A stretch of DNA of 64,000 nt from Sulfitobacter sp. BSw21498 (GTDB lineage: Bacteria > Pseudomonadota > Alphaproteobacteria > Rhodobacterales > Rhodobacteraceae). Where the stretch lies: the NCBI RefSeq assembly GCF_006064855.1, contig NZ_CP040753.1:1054001-1118000 (forward strand), read 5' to 3'. The translations under genes were made by a program, and so were the position numbers. Shown in pieces: positions 10,387 through 19,643 of this stretch; position 1 is the stretch's first letter, and each line of letters starts with the position of its first letter. The notes beneath the pieces were generated by a model. It saw only the letters and a program-made list of their open reading frames with translations. It was not told the origin of the DNA and searched no databases.

Positions 10387-11609
10387 TTTCCCATAGTTTG
10401 CAATATCTTAGCATTAGCCGCTTTTAGCGGGACTATCGGGTATTGGCCCGTGGGGAACGCTTGGGGAACTACCAACGCTTGGGTAATCACCGCTAATGCA
10501 TAGCCAAGCATCAACATGCATAGTTAAAAGAGCAGCCAAGGATCACGCTGTCGTGTTCCAATCCATTTGAAATGAGTTAACCTTCCCTATGGGCATGTCT
10601 GTGACCTCACAGGCCTTTGAATGCTAGTCAAAATAGGAACAACGGGGATAACCCCTGTTTTTCAAATCGGATTCGGCAGACCCCCAGCGCTTCCACGAGG
10701 TCGGTATGCATAAGGATCGTTTTCGCGCAGCGCTCTCGATTTGGCACTTGAACAAACAGTCAGGCGGCGGCTTCTAGTGCTAGCTCCTTAGGACTAAACT
10801 AGCGTTCGACCCACCAGCATAAATTAGGGTATCGGCCCTAAGGAGACATTAACCGATCCCTGCTGCGCGGCACCGCAGCTTCCCCGAACCGGACATTGGT
10901 AATGGAGCGCAGCATTTTGGCGCGGCGGATGACGGCAATGCGGACATTCCTGCCGTTCGCTGCGTTAGCTTGGTTTCCGCTGCGGCTGCGAAGGCCGCCG
11001 TTAGAACGGCGGAAACCAGACCTTCGCTGCGTCTGCAAACTAAATTGTATAACATGAAGAAAGCGGACGCTCGGGGCTGCGGCGCAGTTTTTGCGATTTG
11101 CAGACGCAGCTAACTGCGGCAATGAGCCTAAACTGACCACGTGAGGAGCGCAGGCCTTCGCATTTGCAGCATAAGCTGGTCCGGCAAGAACGGCCCGAAG
11201 CCGACATTCAGACCTGGCTCCGATGCCGCACGGCGGCTTCCCGAGACCGGCCATTCATGTATCGTGCAGCATTATCGATTGGTGAAAGTCAGCTGTGCGG
11301 ACAAAATGTGAGTTCGCAGCGCTAGCGCTAATGGACTTTCCTCGGATGGCGGCTCGTTTCAGTTCGGCGAAGGGCTCCTCCACCAGTGAATGGCTGAACA
11401 ACTGATGGGTTGTAACGTCACTCGACATGCAAACAAGTCTTAGATTTTGTTCTTCCTCGAACATTCTCGAAATTTGGTGGTCAAACTGAACCTTTCCAGC
11501 GGAGTATTAGCTGTTGCGCCAAGACTCAACCGCAGGCTGACACCCTGCTTTCAAGTTTCACGCGGAGCCGCGGTTTTGCCTATTGCGACAAAACCGGGCG
11601 CGTCGTGGA
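10387..11609. other. Left end of the island: gene-free stretch with degenerate repeats
   Basis: No credible gene is visible over 1.2 kb. Short frames on the minus strand around 10838-11254 read through repeat-rich sequence and have no recognisable protein pattern. From about 10870 onward the DNA consists of fragments of a dispersed repeat (phrases such as GGCCGTT, AAGCGGAC and GGCAATGCGGACATT), of which 11188-11302 is the best preserved piece. No integrase is found here, although one would usually sit next to attL. Confidence 0.5.
11188..11302 (-). repeat. Dispersed intergenic repeat, copy A (pairs with 30629-30745)
   Basis: About 115 bases read as the reverse complement of 30629-30745 with only a handful of mismatches, including CGGCCCGAAGCCGACATTCA and GGCCATTCATG. 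The two copies sit in inverted orientation near opposite ends of the island. No open frame or transposase is associated. Confidence 0.75.
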
Positions 11610-11981
11610 TCAGTCAGTAAGTAGCTTCTTGCGCTCGGTAAACTCGGTCGAGTCGATCTCACCTGTGGCATAACGTTCCTTGAGAACCGACAGGGCTCGG
11701 TCGTGCGCCGCATGACTTTTCGAACCGGGTCTGGTCGCGCCGGACAGACCCAGGAGGTATATGATCCCCGCAACGATCCCGACCACAATCAGAATCATAA
11801 AGATAGGCCCAACAATCATTCCAAACCCTCCCCACTGGTTGCCGCCCCACATCATGTCATGGCCATGATCGTAAAAGCCGTTTCGGCTCGGAATTTCTCC
11901 GACTTGTGCCATAGCCGACGTGGCTGCCACGCTGAATGCTGCCACTATACCCGGGACATATACCCTGTTCTTGAGTTCCAT
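11610..11981 (-). CDS. SHOCT-domain membrane protein
   Basis: The 123-residue protein has an N-terminal signal or anchor segment (PGIVAAFSVAATSAMA), a Gly/Trp/His-rich linker (HDMMWGGNQWGGFG), a second membrane helix (IVGPIFMILIVVGIVAGIIY) and a C-terminal SHOCT motif (ALSVLKERYATGEIDSTEF). The ATG at 11981 is preceded by GGAG at the right spacing. SHOCT proteins of this type are common beside copper and heavy-metal efflux genes. It diverges from the DUF302/TVP38/P-type ATPase cluster and could share its control region. Its biochemical role is unknown. Confidence 0.78.
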   Translation of the reverse strand: MELKNRVYVPGIVAAFSVAATSAMAQVGEIPSRNGFYDHGHDMMWGGNQWGGFGMIVGPIFMILIVVGIVAGIIYLLGLSGATRPGSKSHAAHDRALSVLKERYATGEIDSTEFTERKKLLTD

Positions 11982-12060
11982 TTCATAGCTCCGTTCGATT
12001 AACAGCAACTCGGACGACCTGCTGAGCATCAAGCTATAAGCGAAGAATGGGGCTCGGGTT

Positions 12061-12074
12061 GTGATCTGGATCAA
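12061..12074 (+). promoter_or_regulatory. FNR/CRP-type dyad between the SHOCT and DUF302 genes
   Basis: GTGATCTGGATCAA matches 13 of 14 positions of the FNR box TTGAT-N4-ATCAA and is nearly symmetrical. It lies 80 bases upstream of the SHOCT start and 148 bases upstream of the DUF302 start, so it could serve either divergent unit. The match is seen in the sequence; binding by an FnrL-like protein is inferred. Confidence 0.5.
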
Positions 12075-12221
12075 TACAGTGCCAACAAAATGCTGTAGAA
12101 CATTGCAGGATACCGATGCGCAATTCGCATTTCGAAAGAATCTAAAGCGATCAAATAAGTGCTTACATGGTGCCGGGTTCCCGGTTCTGCGTCTATCACG
12201 CCAATAAAGGAGTGCACGTTC

Positions 12222-12608
12222 GTGAGTTACACAATCAATCGCATGTTCAATGACAGCTCATTTGACGATATCGACGCCCGAACCCGAAGCGCCCTTGCGG
12301 ACCATGGTTTTGGTATACTGACCGAAATCGATGTAAAGACGACGATGAAGAAGAAGCTTGATGTCGAGATGGCGTCCTATCGCATACTTGGTGCCTGCAA
12401 CCCGAAAATGGCCTACTCTGCCATTGGGCTAGAGCCGCGGGTTGGCGCGATGCTGCCCTGCAACGTCATCCTACGCGAAGCAGAGGGCGGTGTTGAAGTT
12501 AGCGCCGTCGACCCGGTGGCGTCGATGCAGGCTATCGAAAACGCTGAACTGACTGCCATAGCGGGCGAGGTCCGTGAACTTCTAACGAAGGCAGTCGAGG
12601 CGATTTAA
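12222..12608 (+). CDS. DUF302 domain protein
   Basis: The 128-residue protein begins at a GTG that has a good AAAGGAG 9 bases upstream. It carries the DUF302 core: FGILTEIDVKTTMKKKL, YRILGACNP and PCNVILREAEGGVEVSAVDP. The function of DUF302 is unknown, but such proteins often accompany copper-transport and low-oxygen genes. The next gene starts 2 bases after its stop, so they form an operon. Confidence 0.85.
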   Translation: MSYTINRMFNDSSFDDIDARTRSALADHGFGILTEIDVKTTMKKKLDVEMASYRILGACNPKMAYSAIGLEPRVGAMLPCNVILREAEGGVEVSAVDPVASMQAIENAELTAIAGEVRELLTKAVEAI

Positions 12609-12609
12609 G

Positions 12610-13281
12610 GTGAGCCTGCGCGCCGGCATTATCGCAGCGCTGGCGATCCTTGGGGTCGCTCTGCTCGGTTTATGGCAGTTCGCGCCTTCGGTGTTCGTAA
12701 AGGCACGCGAGTTGATGGACGCCGAGCGTCTTAATATGCTGGTAGAACGCGCAGGTATGTGGGGTCCTGTGGTGATTATCACGCTGATGACTGTCGCGGT
12801 TGTGGCGAGCCCGATCCCGAGCGCCCCGATCGCACTGGCCGCGGGCGCTGCCTACGGGCATCTCTGGGGGACGGTACAGGTCGTAATCGGCGCCGAACTC
12901 GGGGCACTGATCGCTTTCGGCCTCGCGCGTGTTCTGGGGCAAGATGTCTTGCGGCGGGTGTTCGGTGATCGGGTTGATGCCGGTCTGCTCGGCTCGCAAA
13001 CCGCTTTGACAATGACGGTGTTTGCGAGCCGCCTTATGCCATTCGTGTCTTTTGACATGATCAGTTACGCGGCAGGTCTCAGCCGCCTTCACCTCTGGCG
13101 CTTCGCGCTCGCGACACTGGCAGGCATCGTTCCGGCGAGCTTCTTGCTTGCCCATTTCGGTGGGGAGGCGGTCAGCGGTGACCTCGGGCGGGCGACATGG
13201 GCGGTGCTCGGGCTCGGTCTGGTCACCGGATTACCCCTGATCTGGATAGCGACCCGACGCAAAACCCCAAAGAAATCCTGA
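12610..13281 (+). CDS. TVP38/TMEM64 (DedA-like) membrane protein
   Basis: The 223-residue integral membrane protein starts at a GTG two bases after the DUF302 stop. The family core is visible: VASPIPSAPIALAAGAAYG, GAELGALIAFGLARVLG and ASRLMPFVSFDMISYAAGLS. DedA/TVP38 proteins are now thought to move lipids between membrane leaflets or affect proton-motive force; no precise role can be assigned here. It sits inside the copper cluster. Confidence 0.86.
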   Translation: MSLRAGIIAALAILGVALLGLWQFAPSVFVKARELMDAERLNMLVERAGMWGPVVIITLMTVAVVASPIPSAPIALAAGAAYGHLWGTVQVVIGAELGALIAFGLARVLGQDVLRRVFGDRVDAGLLGSQTALTMTVFASRLMPFVSFDMISYAAGLSRLHLWRFALATLAGIVPASFLLAHFGGEAVSGDLGRATWAVLGLGLVTGLPLIWIATRRKTPKKS

Positions 13282-13300
13282 TTGCGGACGCCTACAGGAA

Positions 13301-13420
13301 GACAGCATCACACTTTCCGGCGGGGTGGCCATGGGCACCAAAGTGATGATCGGCGCGGGCATCTTCGGGCTGTCGGGCCCTTTGCGGAACTCGCCGGGCG
13401 TTCCTCGCGCGTCGTCCTAT
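13301..13420 (+). pseudogene. Scrap of an amino-acid (APC-type) permease
   Basis: The translation SGGVAMGTKVMIGAGIFGLS matches the first-helix signature of APC permeases (AMGxGVMIGAGIF). After a frame change it continues as PFAELAGRSS, again APC-like. Only about 40 codons remain, with no start and no rest of the gene. It separates the TVP38 gene from the P-type ATPase gene. Confidence 0.55.
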
Positions 13421-13514
13421 CAGGGCATACGCTGCAGGCCACCATCAAAAATAACTTGAGCTTCCAGTCACTGGACGCGTGAAACTACAACAGACTCATA
13501 AAGGTTGCCACATC

Positions 13515-15848
13515 ATGGACCACGATCATCATCACGCCGCGCCCGACATTCCGACGGGAGCCGAGACGGTAAAGGACCCGGTCTGCGGGATGACGGTCGC
13601 GGTCAAGCCCGATGGGCGCCACGCTGCGTTCGGAGACGAGACCTTCCATTTCTGCTCCGAGAAATGCCAGACGAAATTCAAAGAAGACCCGTGGTTCTAT
13701 GCAACCGGCCGTAGCGCAGAGCGCCCAAAGGTGGCCCCTGCGGACGCGCTGTATACCTGCCCGATGCATCCTGAAATCATCCGCGACGCGCCCGGTGCCT
13801 GCCCGATCTGCGGCATGGCGCTGGAACCGATGGTTCCTTCGGATGAGCCCAGCGAGGAGCTGACCGACTTTACCCGCCGTATGTGGATCTCGGCTGGTGC
13901 AGCAGTGCCCCTGATCGTGCTGACCATGGGGGGGGTGGTCGGATTGCCGGTGCGCGACTGGATCGGGCATCAGATGGCCAGCTACCTTGAGTTTGTGCTG
14001 GCCACGCCCATCGTGCTCTGGGCAGCATTGCCGTTCTTCAAACGGGGGTGGGATTCGGTCGTGAACCGCTCGCCCAACATGTGGACACTCATCAGTCTTG
14101 GCGTTGGTGCGGCCTATCTCTATTCGATCTTTGCGACCTTCCTGCCGGGCCTCTTTCCGGAACAATATCGCATGGGCTATGGAGTCGGCACATATTTCGA
14201 AGCGGCGGTGGTGATCATAGCACTGGTATTTGTCGGCCAGGTGCTGGAACTGCGCGCGCGTGAACGCACAGGAGACGCGATCCGCGCGCTTCTCGATCTC
14301 GCGCCCAAGACCGCGCGGCGTATCTTGCCGGATGGAACTGAATACGACGCGCCGTTGGAAAACATTATGGAGGGCGACAAGTTGCGCGTGCGCCCCGGCG
14401 ACGCGGTTCCGGTGGACGGGACAGTGATCGAAGGGCGGTCGTCGCTGGACGAAAGCATGCTCACAGGCGAGTCGATGCCCGTCGAGAAAGGCCCCGGCGA
14501 TGCAGTGACCGGTGCCACAATCAACAAGAATGGCAGCCTCGTGATCGAAGCGGGAAAGGTCGGCGCTGATACCGTGCTGGCGCAGATTGTGACCATGGTA
14601 TCGAACGCTCGGCGATCACGTGCCCCAATTCAGGGACTGGCGGATCGGGTCTCGGCCATTTTTGTGCCGACAGTCGTAGGTATCGCGATCTTTGCTTTCG
14701 TTGCGTGGATGATCTTTGGGCCCGAACCTGCACTGGTTTTTGCGATCGCATCAGCCGTCTCTGTCCTGATTATCGCATGCCCCTGCGCGCTTGGACTTGC
14801 CACACCAATCTCCATTACCACGGCTGCCGGACGAGGCGCGCAAGCGGGCGTATTGGTCAAGGATGCAGAGGCGCTGGAGCGCATGGCTGGTGTTGACACG
14901 CTGATCGTCGATAAGACCGGCACGCTGACGATGGGCAAGCCGAAGCTGACGGACACGCTGGTGCTGGGGGATATTTCCGAGGCAGACTTGCTGTCTTTGG
15001 CCGCGGCACTGGAACGCGGGTCTGAACATCCGCTGGCCGAAGCGATCGTTGAAGGGGCCGAAGCGGTCGGCGCAGCGCGGCAAGAGGCCACTGACTTCGA
15101 GGCCGTCACCGGCAAGGGTGTGCGCGGAAAGATTGGCGGACGCGCAGTCGCCCTCGGCAATGCCGCGATGATGCAGGAAATGAGCCTGGATACGACCGAG
15201 GCCGAAGCAAGCGCCGACGCCCTGCGCATTGAGGGCAAGACGGCGATGTTCATTGCGGTCGATGGGGCTCTTGCGGGCATCGTAGCCGTCGCTGACCCAA
15301 TCAAGGACAGCACCGCGCAGGCAATCAAGGAACTGCATGCCCAAGGGTTGCGGGTGATCATGGCGACGGGCGACAACGAGCGCACGGCGCAGGCGGTCGC
15401 GGGCAAGCTCGGTATCGACGAGGTGCGCGCGGGTGTCCTGCCGGAAGACAAAAAGACTCTGATCGATACATTACGTCGTGAAGGCCACAAGATCGCGATG
15501 GCGGGCGACGGCGTGAACGACGCGCCCGCACTGGCCGCCGCCGACGTCGGTATCGCGATGGGCACGGGTGCAGATGTTGCGATGGAAAGTGCAGGCATTA
15601 CCCTTCTGGGTGGCGACCTCATGGGCATCGTTCGCGCACGCAAACTTGCTCGCGCTACCCTGCGCAACATCAAGCAGAACCTATTTTTCGCCTTCGCATA
15701 CAATACGCTTGGCGTGCCCATTGCGGCGGGATTGCTCTACCCCGTCACGGGCCTTTTACTTTCACCAATGATTGCGGCGGCAGCGATGAGCCTATCGTCC
15801 GTCTCGGTTATCAGCAACGCGCTGCGCCTCCGGCGAATTGACCTATAA
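13515..15848 (+). CDS. Copper/silver-translocating P1B-type ATPase with YHS and CPMHP domains
   Basis: The 777-residue pump exports Cu(I)/Ag(I) at the cost of ATP. The ATG at 13515 has AAAGG upstream and gives a His-rich tip ([11 protein letters not shown]). A YHS domain (DPVCGMTV...FHFCSEKC, residues 21-62) and a heavy-metal-binding domain (YTCPMHPEI...[11 protein letters not shown], about 80-106) precede the membrane core. Then come the metal site CPC ([13 protein letters not shown]), the phosphorylation site DKTGTLTMG, the HP motif [10 protein letters not shown] and the hinge [10 protein letters not shown]. All key residues are present. It is the last gene of the copper cluster and is followed by an IS3 copy. 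Confidence 0.93.
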   Translation: MDHDHHHAAPDIPTGAETVKDPVCGMTVAVKPDGRHAAFGDETFHFCSEKCQTKFKEDPWFYATGRSAERPKVAPADALYTCPMHPEIIRDAPGACPICGMALEPMVPSDEPSEELTDFTRRMWISAGAAVPLIVLTMGGVVGLPVRDWIGHQMASYLEFVLATPIVLWAALPFFKRGWDSVVNRSPNMWTLISLGVGAAYLYSIFATFLPGLFPEQYRMGYGVGTYFEAAVVIIALVFVGQVLELRARERTGDAIRALLDLAPKTARRILPDGTEYDAPLENIMEGDKLRVRPGDAVPVDGTVIEGRSSLDESMLTGESMPVEKGPGDAVTGATINKNGSLVIEAGKVGADTVLAQIVTMVSNARRSRAPIQGLADRVSAIFVPTVVGIAIFAFVAWMIFGPEPALVFAIASAVSVLIIACPCALGLATPISITTAAGRGAQAGVLVKDAEALERMAGVDTLIVDKTGTLTMGKPKLTDTLVLGDISEADLLSLAAALERGSEHPLAEAIVEGAEAVGAARQEATDFEAVTGKGVRGKIGGRAVALGNAAMMQEMSLDTTEAEASADALRIEGKTAMFIAVDGALAGIVAVADPIKDSTAQAIKELHAQGLRVIMATGDNERTAQAVAGKLGIDEVRAGVLPEDKKTLIDTLRREGHKIAMAGDGVNDAPALAAADVGIAMGTGADVAMESAGITLLGGDLMGIVRARKLARATLRNIKQNLFFAFAYNTLGVPIAAGLLYPVTGLLLSPMIAAAAMSLSSVSVISNALRLRRIDL

Positions 15849-16413
15849 AGGAAAACGGCTGTTCAAGGGTTCAAAAGTAGTGACCTGCCCCCCGAGGCTC
15901 CCTCATTCATAGTGAGAGTTTGCGGGTTTGGATTTCATATTCTTCATCGTCATTTTGGGCAAGCGCGTCGTGTGCGGTGCCCTCAAATTGCTCAAGCGCA
16001 CGGCGCGCTTCAGCAGGTGCTTGGTTTCCGAGTGATGAGTGCGGTCTGACGTTGTTGTAATCGTATCGCCAGAGAGCCAGCTTGCGGCGAGCATCATCCA
16101 AGGTGTCGAAGATCTCCTCGTTGAGCAGCTCGTCGCGCAGGCTGCCGTTGAAGCTTTCGATGAAGGCATTCTGCTGCGGTTTGCCCGGATCGATATAATG
16201 CCAATCAACATCGTTATCGCCAGCCCACTTCAGGATCGCACGACTGGTGAACTCTGTGCCGTTATCACTGACGATACAGGCAGGCTTTCCATAAACGCGC
16301 ACAAGCGCATCTAACTCGCGTGCCACCCTCGCACCTGAGATGCTGGTATCGGCCATCAGGCACAGGTTCTCACGGCAGCAGTCGTCATTCACTGCCAGCA
16401 TGCGGAACTTGCG

Positions 16414-16454
16414 CCCCTCTCATGGTTTGTAAACAAACCACTGCCGGGCAGCGG
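16414..16454. repeat. Palindromic insert C in IS3 copy 1
   Basis: These 41 bases replace 2 bases of the sibling copy. They contain TGGTTTGT-AA-ACAAACCA (8-bp perfect stem) and CTGCC-G-GGCAG. The edges CCCCTCTC and CTGCCGGGCAG match the edge blocks of the other inserts, while the stem differs. Confidence 0.75.
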
Positions 16455-16758
16455 ATGCGCCGAACGTATCAGACACAAAATCCAACGACCAACGCTCGCC
16501 TGGGCGCAAAGCCACAGGCATAGGTGTCCGCGATCCACGCGCACGTTTACGGCCTCTGCGCCGCCTGACACCCAGCTTTTCCTCGGTGTAGAGACGATAC
16601 AGCTTCTTGTGGTTCATAATCATGCCTTTGCGTTCCAACAGCACGCCAATCCGGCGATAGCCGAACCGACGCCGTTTGTTGGCAATCGCCTTCATCTCTT
16701 CGCGAACTTCAGGATTATCCGGCGGCTTGTCGCGCCGAACGGTCTTGGGATCGACACC

Positions 16759-16794
16759 CGTTGCCCTCTCACACATGCTCGCATGTGTGAGAGG
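16759..16794. repeat. Palindromic insert B in IS3 copy 1 (perfect 15-bp stem)
   Basis: Thirty-six bases absent from the sibling copy. CCCTCTCACACATGC (16764-16778) and GCATGTGTGAGAGGG (16781-16795) are perfect complements separated by only TC. The insertion keeps the reading frame and adds 12 codons. It shares CCCTCTC with the other inserts but lacks the CTGCCG block. Confidence 0.8.
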
Positions 16795-16996
16795 GACCAG
16801 CCTGCACGCACGACGTTGCGAGATATCATGATCCCGCATCGCCTTGCGTGCTACAGCCCGTCGCACATTCGGTGTCGTCAGCTCTTTCCCAGCAAATCCT
16901 TCAGAACAACGTTATCGAGCATCGTATCGGCCAGCAGACGCTTCAGCTTCGCGTTCTCATCTTCCAGCGATTTAAGCCGGTGGGTGTCTGACACGT

Positions 16997-17182
16997 TCAC
17001 TCTCGGGACATTGCTGCGCAATACCCTGCCGTGCAACGCATGCCGCCATACTTGGCTTTGAGCTTGTAAAACGACGCCGGGCTCAGGCCATGCCTACGAC
17101 ACACCTCTGCCGTCGGCATCCCAGCTTCCTGTTCTTTGATCATCCCGATTATTTGGGCTTCGGTAAATCGGCTCTGTCGCAT
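16997..17182 (-). pseudogene. Transposase orfA of IS3 copy 1, truncated by insert A
   Basis: The first 48 residues ([20 protein letters not shown]...) match the helix-turn-helix protein of copy 2. After YGGM the frame runs into insert A and stops 13 codons later, removing the leucine-zipper part ([18 protein letters not shown] in the sibling). Confidence 0.88.
17000..17040. repeat. Palindromic insert A in IS3 copy 1
   Basis: Forty-one bases absent from the sibling. It contains ATTGC-TGC-GCAAT extended by wobble pairs, bounded by CTCTCGGG on the left and ACCCTGCCG on the right. It is clearly homologous to insert D at 52040-52077, with which it shares CTCTCGGG, TGCTGCGCA and TACCCTGCCG in the same order. 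Confidence 0.8.
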
Positions 17183-17250
17183 TTGTTTGCTCCTTCAAAG
17201 GTTGAGCAAACTCTACATTAAACTGAGGGAAGTTTCGGGGGGCAGGTCAC

Positions 17251-17506
17251 CGGCCATCGAAAGTTCACCATGGCGACAAAGATCGACGCCTATTTTTGTG
17301 ATCCTCAGTCACCTTGGCAAAGAGGGAGTAATGAAAACACCAATCGACTTCTTCGCCAATACTTCCCGAAAGGCGTTGATATATCGGGCTTTAGTCAGGC
17401 CGAGCTGAGCGCCGTGGCCCGCCTGCTCAACGAGAGACCTCGAAAGACCTCGCAATATCAAACCCCCGCAGAGAAATTTGAAACGTGTCTTGCGGCGGTC
17501 CGTTGA
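17251..17506 (+). pseudogene. C-terminal fragment of an IS30-family transposase
   Basis: From the edge of IS3 copy 1 the frame reads CDPQSPWQRGSNENTNRLLR, QYFPKGVDISGFSQAEL and LLNERPRKTSQYQTPAE, the typical end of IS30 transposases, including the last part of the DDE domain (NENTN). Everything upstream is missing. An internal ATG at 17270 exists but a functional product is not expected. Confidence 0.85.
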
Positions 17507-17938
17507 AACCACGGCGCTGACCGACGCTTAACTTGATAGAATGCTGCACAATGAATAAATGGCCGCAATGACGAGCCGCACTGCAGCATCTTGAAGTCAT
17601 GGCCAAGGTCCGCAAAGGGCCACCCATGTCAGGATGATTTTGCCGCAAACGCAAAATGCTGCGGTAGGGCATTTGGTAAACGGGCTCAAACCGGACTTTG
17701 GCTGCGCGCAACCGACGTGGGGCATAACATGATCGTTTTGGCACCACGCTACTATCTTGTTCAAAGCTTTCTCTGCACTTGTTGTATCGCGATATGCATT
17801 GTGTCCTGCATGCTCCTAAGCCTTCAAGCTGTGGGTCGCTTAGTATACACCTATCTCGTGACTATACGGTTTGGGGGTGACATTAGGTCATGATAGCACT
17901 CCCGAGACCCTAACTTGATCGATTAAAATGGAGACCTG
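17507..17938. other. Gene-free gap with degenerate dispersed repeats
   Basis: About 430 bases without a supported gene. Around 17580-17720 it shows phrases of the island's dispersed repeat family (AATGCTGCGG, CTCAAACCGGACTTTGGCTG). The segment just before 17938 should carry the promoter of the dehydrogenase gene; GGAG lies 8 bases before its ATG. Confidence 0.45.
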
Positions 17939-19054
17939 ATGATGACGACTACTGGAAAACAGTTGTTCACGACGCTCGAGGCTGACGGCACGCTGACCGT
18001 CGCGGTTGAAGATGTGACCTTTGACGCTCCCACCGGCAATCAGGTTCTGGTCAAAATGGAAGCTGCGCCGATCAACCCGTCAGACCTTGCCATTCTGGTC
18101 GGCGGAGCAGACGTCGAAAACGCCGAATATACGCAAGGCAAGTTTGTTGCCAAGATACCAGAGGCCGCAAACGCTGGATCAAAGGCGCGCCACGGAATGA
18201 AGCTGCCCGCTGGGAACGAAGGGGCCGGCACCGTAGTTGAAGCTGGTGAAAGCGACGCGGCGCAGGCACTTGTCGGGCAGCGCGTATCTTGCGTGCCAGG
18301 CAACGCCTACAGTCAATATTGCCTCGCTGATGCCTCCATGTGCCTGCCTCTGGGCGATCATTCCGCCGAAGACGGGGCAAGTGCTTTCGTTAACCCGATG
18401 ACTGCACTTGGATTTGTCGAAAACGCCAAAGCCGATGGACAGGACGCCATTCTCCATACGGTGGGTGCGTCAAACCTTGGGCAGATGCTGACGCGTATCT
18501 GTAAAGAGGACGGACTTGGGCTGGTAAACATCGTGCGCAAGGATGAACAGGTTAACCTGCTGAAGGAGCTCGGGGCGACGCATGTTGTCAATTCATCGGA
18601 CGATAGCTTTATGGATCGACTGAGCCATGCCATCCGTGAAACCGGTGCGTTCTACGGCTTTGACCCTGTTGGTGGGGGCAAGCATGTTGATATGTCATTC
18701 AAGGCGATGGAACGGGTCGCAATCGAGCAGATGACCGAATACTCTCGCTATGGCTCCAACCAACAGAAACGAATGTTCATTTATGGTCGCCTTGATACAA
18801 GCCCAACACTGCTGACGCCGTCCTACGGGTTTGGCTGGACGCTGTCGGGTTGGCTTTTGTTCCCCTTTTTGCAGTCCGTCGGGCAGGAAACTATGGGTCG
18901 TATGCGGCAGCGTGTACGCGACAATCTTACCACCACTTTTGCCAGCACCTACAAATCACGCGTTTCATTGGAAGGCATGCTGAAGAAGGATGCCGTTATG
19001 GACTACCGCGCCATGAAAACAGGCGAAAAATACCTCGTGACGCCCTGGTCGTAA
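17939..19054 (+). CDS. Zinc-binding-type alcohol dehydrogenase / quinone oxidoreductase family protein (MDR superfamily)
   Basis: The 371-residue protein has a GroES-like N-terminal domain (NQVLVKMEAAPINPSDLAI, GNEGAGTVVEAG) and a Rossmann domain in which the usual glycine pattern appears as HTVGASNLGQMLTRI. The zinc cysteine set of true alcohol dehydrogenases is not seen, which fits NAD(P)H-dependent quinone or enone reductases. Its start has GGAG upstream. It stands alone between IS remnants, so context gives no substrate. Confidence 0.82.
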   Translation: MMTTTGKQLFTTLEADGTLTVAVEDVTFDAPTGNQVLVKMEAAPINPSDLAILVGGADVENAEYTQGKFVAKIPEAANAGSKARHGMKLPAGNEGAGTVVEAGESDAAQALVGQRVSCVPGNAYSQYCLADASMCLPLGDHSAEDGASAFVNPMTALGFVENAKADGQDAILHTVGASNLGQMLTRICKEDGLGLVNIVRKDEQVNLLKELGATHVVNSSDDSFMDRLSHAIRETGAFYGFDPVGGGKHVDMSFKAMERVAIEQMTEYSRYGSNQQKRMFIYGRLDTSPTLLTPSYGFGWTLSGWLLFPFLQSVGQETMGRMRQRVRDNLTTTFASTYKSRVSLEGMLKKDAVMDYRAMKTGEKYLVTPWS

Positions 19055-19643
19055 CGCATATCGGAGCGGCGCGGCTCATCAAGGGCAGCGCCTGCTTTTC
19101 CAAGTTGCCTACTGCGGCGCAGCTTATCTGACGTCAGCACCCTCGGGACAGATTTGAGGATTTGAATAAGGAAGGATTTCGTTCATCTTATCGATTAGGT
19201 GATCGGGATGACAAAGAAATCCCAGACGTCGAAAGACGCTGCCGAGAAGGTGGTCAAAAGTATCCGCCGTAAGACCCGGCAGTCAATTCAGTGCAAAAAG
19301 GCAGCAACGGGTAAAACAGCGCGTCGAGCCTTTCAGCCCTTCCTCCAAGAGGTCTTCTCTACTTCAACGGAAACTATGCGTCCGCAGCGAACGGCAGGAA
19401 GGTCTGCAGAGCCGCCGCTCGCCTTCCGATTTTACGTTGGTTTGGTTTGAAAACGCAGCGAAGGTCTCCTTCGAGCCCAAGTTGCATGCTTTTTGCTTCG
19501 CAGCGAATGTCGGCTGTCAGGAGACGGTCAAAAACCTTCAACGAGGTCTTGGGTTTTAAACGGGATTTTTGGTAGCCTCCTATGAGGGCATTTCCGACCG
19601 TTCCAAAAACGAGCGTTTGTGGAGAACTGAAGGGTAAGAAATT
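19055..19643. other. Gap containing IS remnant and repeat sequence
   Basis: Apart from the short transposase scrap at 19208-19300, this stretch holds only repeat-like sequence (AACGCAGCGAAGGTCTCCTT, GCAGCGAATGTCGGCTG). No further gene is supported. Confidence 0.45.
19208..19300 (+). pseudogene. Start of an IS3-family orfA transposase, truncated
   Basis: MTKKSQTSKDAAEKVVKSIR followed by RKTRQ is the characteristic beginning of a group of IS3-family orfA proteins. After about 28 codons the similarity ends in another frame (NSVQK against the usual YSAEEK). The rest of the element is absent. Confidence 0.55.

Larger units (their letters stand above)
15907..16866 (-). pseudogene. Transposase orfB of IS3 copy 1, interrupted
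   Basis: Reading leftward, the protein matches the intact copy at 23138-24022 ([15 protein letters not shown]...[10 protein letters not shown]...[11 protein letters not shown]) but has two insertions. One adds 12 codons in frame after RRACRLV (16759-16794). The other, after DTFGAS (16414-16454), introduces a stop and shifts the frame. The second part, with the DDE core ([26 protein letters not shown]), is readable only in the other frame. The gene cannot make a full integrase. Confidence 0.88.
15881..17249 (-). mobile_element. IS3-family (IS407-group-like) element, copy 1, inactivated by three short palindromic inserts
   Basis: The ends are imperfect inverted repeats that both begin TGACCTGCCCCCCGA. 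The element is 1369 bp, 116 bp longer than its sibling at 22796-24048. The excess equals three inserts at 16414-16454 (net 39), 16759-16794 (36) and 17000-17040 (41). It lies in opposite orientation to copy 2. No target duplication is visible (flanks AGTAG and CCGGC). It joins the P-type ATPase region to a broken IS30 transposase gene. Confidence 0.9.

Noticed and set aside
10838..11254. 138-codon minus-strand frame near attL
   Set aside because: It reads through dispersed-repeat sequence, has no ribosome binding site or domain pattern, and its phrases recur in other gaps in different frames.
15876..17254. Target-site duplications of the two IS3 copies
   Set aside because: The flanks (AGTAG/CCGGC and AGTT/CGGG) do not match within a copy, nor when ends are exchanged between copies.
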